From assembly GCA_023260935.1 (NCBI GenBank), contig JALQTL010000179.1:1-6137 (forward strand): DNA of 6,137 nt. The letters run 5' to 3'. The notes under the pieces were generated by a model that saw only the letters and a list, made by a program, of their open reading frames with translations, did no database searches and was not told where the DNA came from. How positions within the stretch are numbered: position 1 is the first letter of the stretch; each line of letters begins with the position of its first letter. The position numbers and the translations under genes were made by a program. Origin of the DNA: Paracoccaceae bacterium. Its GTDB lineage: Bacteria > Pseudomonadota > Alphaproteobacteria > Rhodobacterales > Rhodobacteraceae. Positions 5,982 through 6,137 of the stretch are shown piece by piece.

Positions 5982-6137
5982 AGGGTTTCGTGTGGGACCC
6001 AAAACGCTAAAGACACGGATGACTGATGCACTTATCCCAAGGTTGGCGGCTTCCCGAATGACTTGGTCTTCGGCTACGAGTTTAGTCTCTGCGTAGAACG
6101 ATGCCGGACCTGTCTCAGATTCTTCCGTCAGAGGTAT
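5982..6137 (-). pseudogene. Truncated NAD-dependent epimerase/dehydratase (extended SDR) fragment
   Basis: Read on the minus strand from 6137, the sequence is open and encodes about 52 residues that look like the middle of an extended short-chain dehydrogenase (UDP-sugar epimerase type). The catalytic YxxxK is present as SFYAETK (Y codon at 6095, K at 6083), preceded by the PLTEES block and followed by VIRVFSVLGPTR, the family's R-x-x-x-V-x-G-P strand. The N-terminal NAD-binding half would lie beyond the right edge. The C-terminal half of about 120-150 residues that should follow GPTR is missing. The frame instead continues antisense into the protease as an arginine-rich tail and stops at 5826. 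It has about 50% GC and uses codons such as ATA, ACA and AAA, unlike its neighbours. I call it a gene remnant. A live gene with an odd tail is possible. The sugar substrate cannot be told. Confidence 0.7.

Noticed and set aside
5150..6031. Minus-strand open frame of 293 codons starting at a GTG in the right-hand low-GC region
   Set aside because: It is in a different frame from the epimerase-like segment, and most of it is antisense to the protease with low-complexity sequence.
5936..6137. A structured RNA gene (tmRNA, 6S or similar) in the low-GC right-hand region
   Set aside because: Only the small hairpins at 5943-5980 are evident. The remaining sequence reads as an intact epimerase-like codon series on the minus strand, and I could not recognise tmRNA or tRNA elements.
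1..6137. CRISPR array, tRNA/rRNA genes or IS ends
   Set aside because: I saw no regularly spaced repeats, cloverleaf or rRNA-like sequence, or paired terminal inverted repeats with a transposase.

Overview
The window is GC-rich and tightly packed. Its gene content points to an alphaproteobacterium of the Rhodobacterales (Rhodobacter/Paracoccus group). The strongest evidence is the aminotransferase, whose active-site segments match, from memory, the well-studied Paracoccus denitrificans aromatic amino acid aminotransferase. The codon use (third-position G/C) and the presence of dapA and smpB near each other fit the same group. No search was run, so the placement is an inference.

Layout from left to right. 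Positions 1-211 are a leader region with several inverted repeats and possibly the first codons of a divergent minus-strand gene. Then come dapA (lysine/diaminopimelate synthesis), a ten-helix EamA/DMT exporter on the same strand, and a small potassium-channel-like gene on the opposite strand whose stop codon abuts that of the exporter. A 53-bp divergent gap follows, then smpB (trans-translation). A 145-bp gap with a candidate promoter leads to a three-gene plus-strand run: sseA (3-mercaptopyruvate sulfurtransferase), an aromatic/aspartate aminotransferase 7 bp downstream, and a secreted trypsin-like serine protease 4 bp after that. A GC-rich hairpin follows the protease.

The most unusual part is the right edge. 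From about 5967 to 6137 the base composition drops to about 50% GC (hand count over 6001-6137). On the minus strand this DNA encodes, in one open frame without a start inside the window, a piece of an extended short-chain dehydrogenase/epimerase with its YxxxK catalytic motif. The recognisable protein stops at about 5982, roughly where the 3' arm of the protease terminator seems to be cut short. The rest of the frame runs antisense into the protease. This looks like a junction with foreign DNA carrying a truncated epimerase gene.

Working together: the sseA/aminotransferase pair could form a short cysteine-to-persulfide route, because aspartate-type aminotransferases can convert cysteine to 3-mercaptopyruvate, the substrate of SseA. 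DapA, the aminotransferase and SmpB are housekeeping functions. Apart from the right-hand junction I see ordinary chromosomal genes. I did not find a convincing new defence, mobile or RNA-guided system here.
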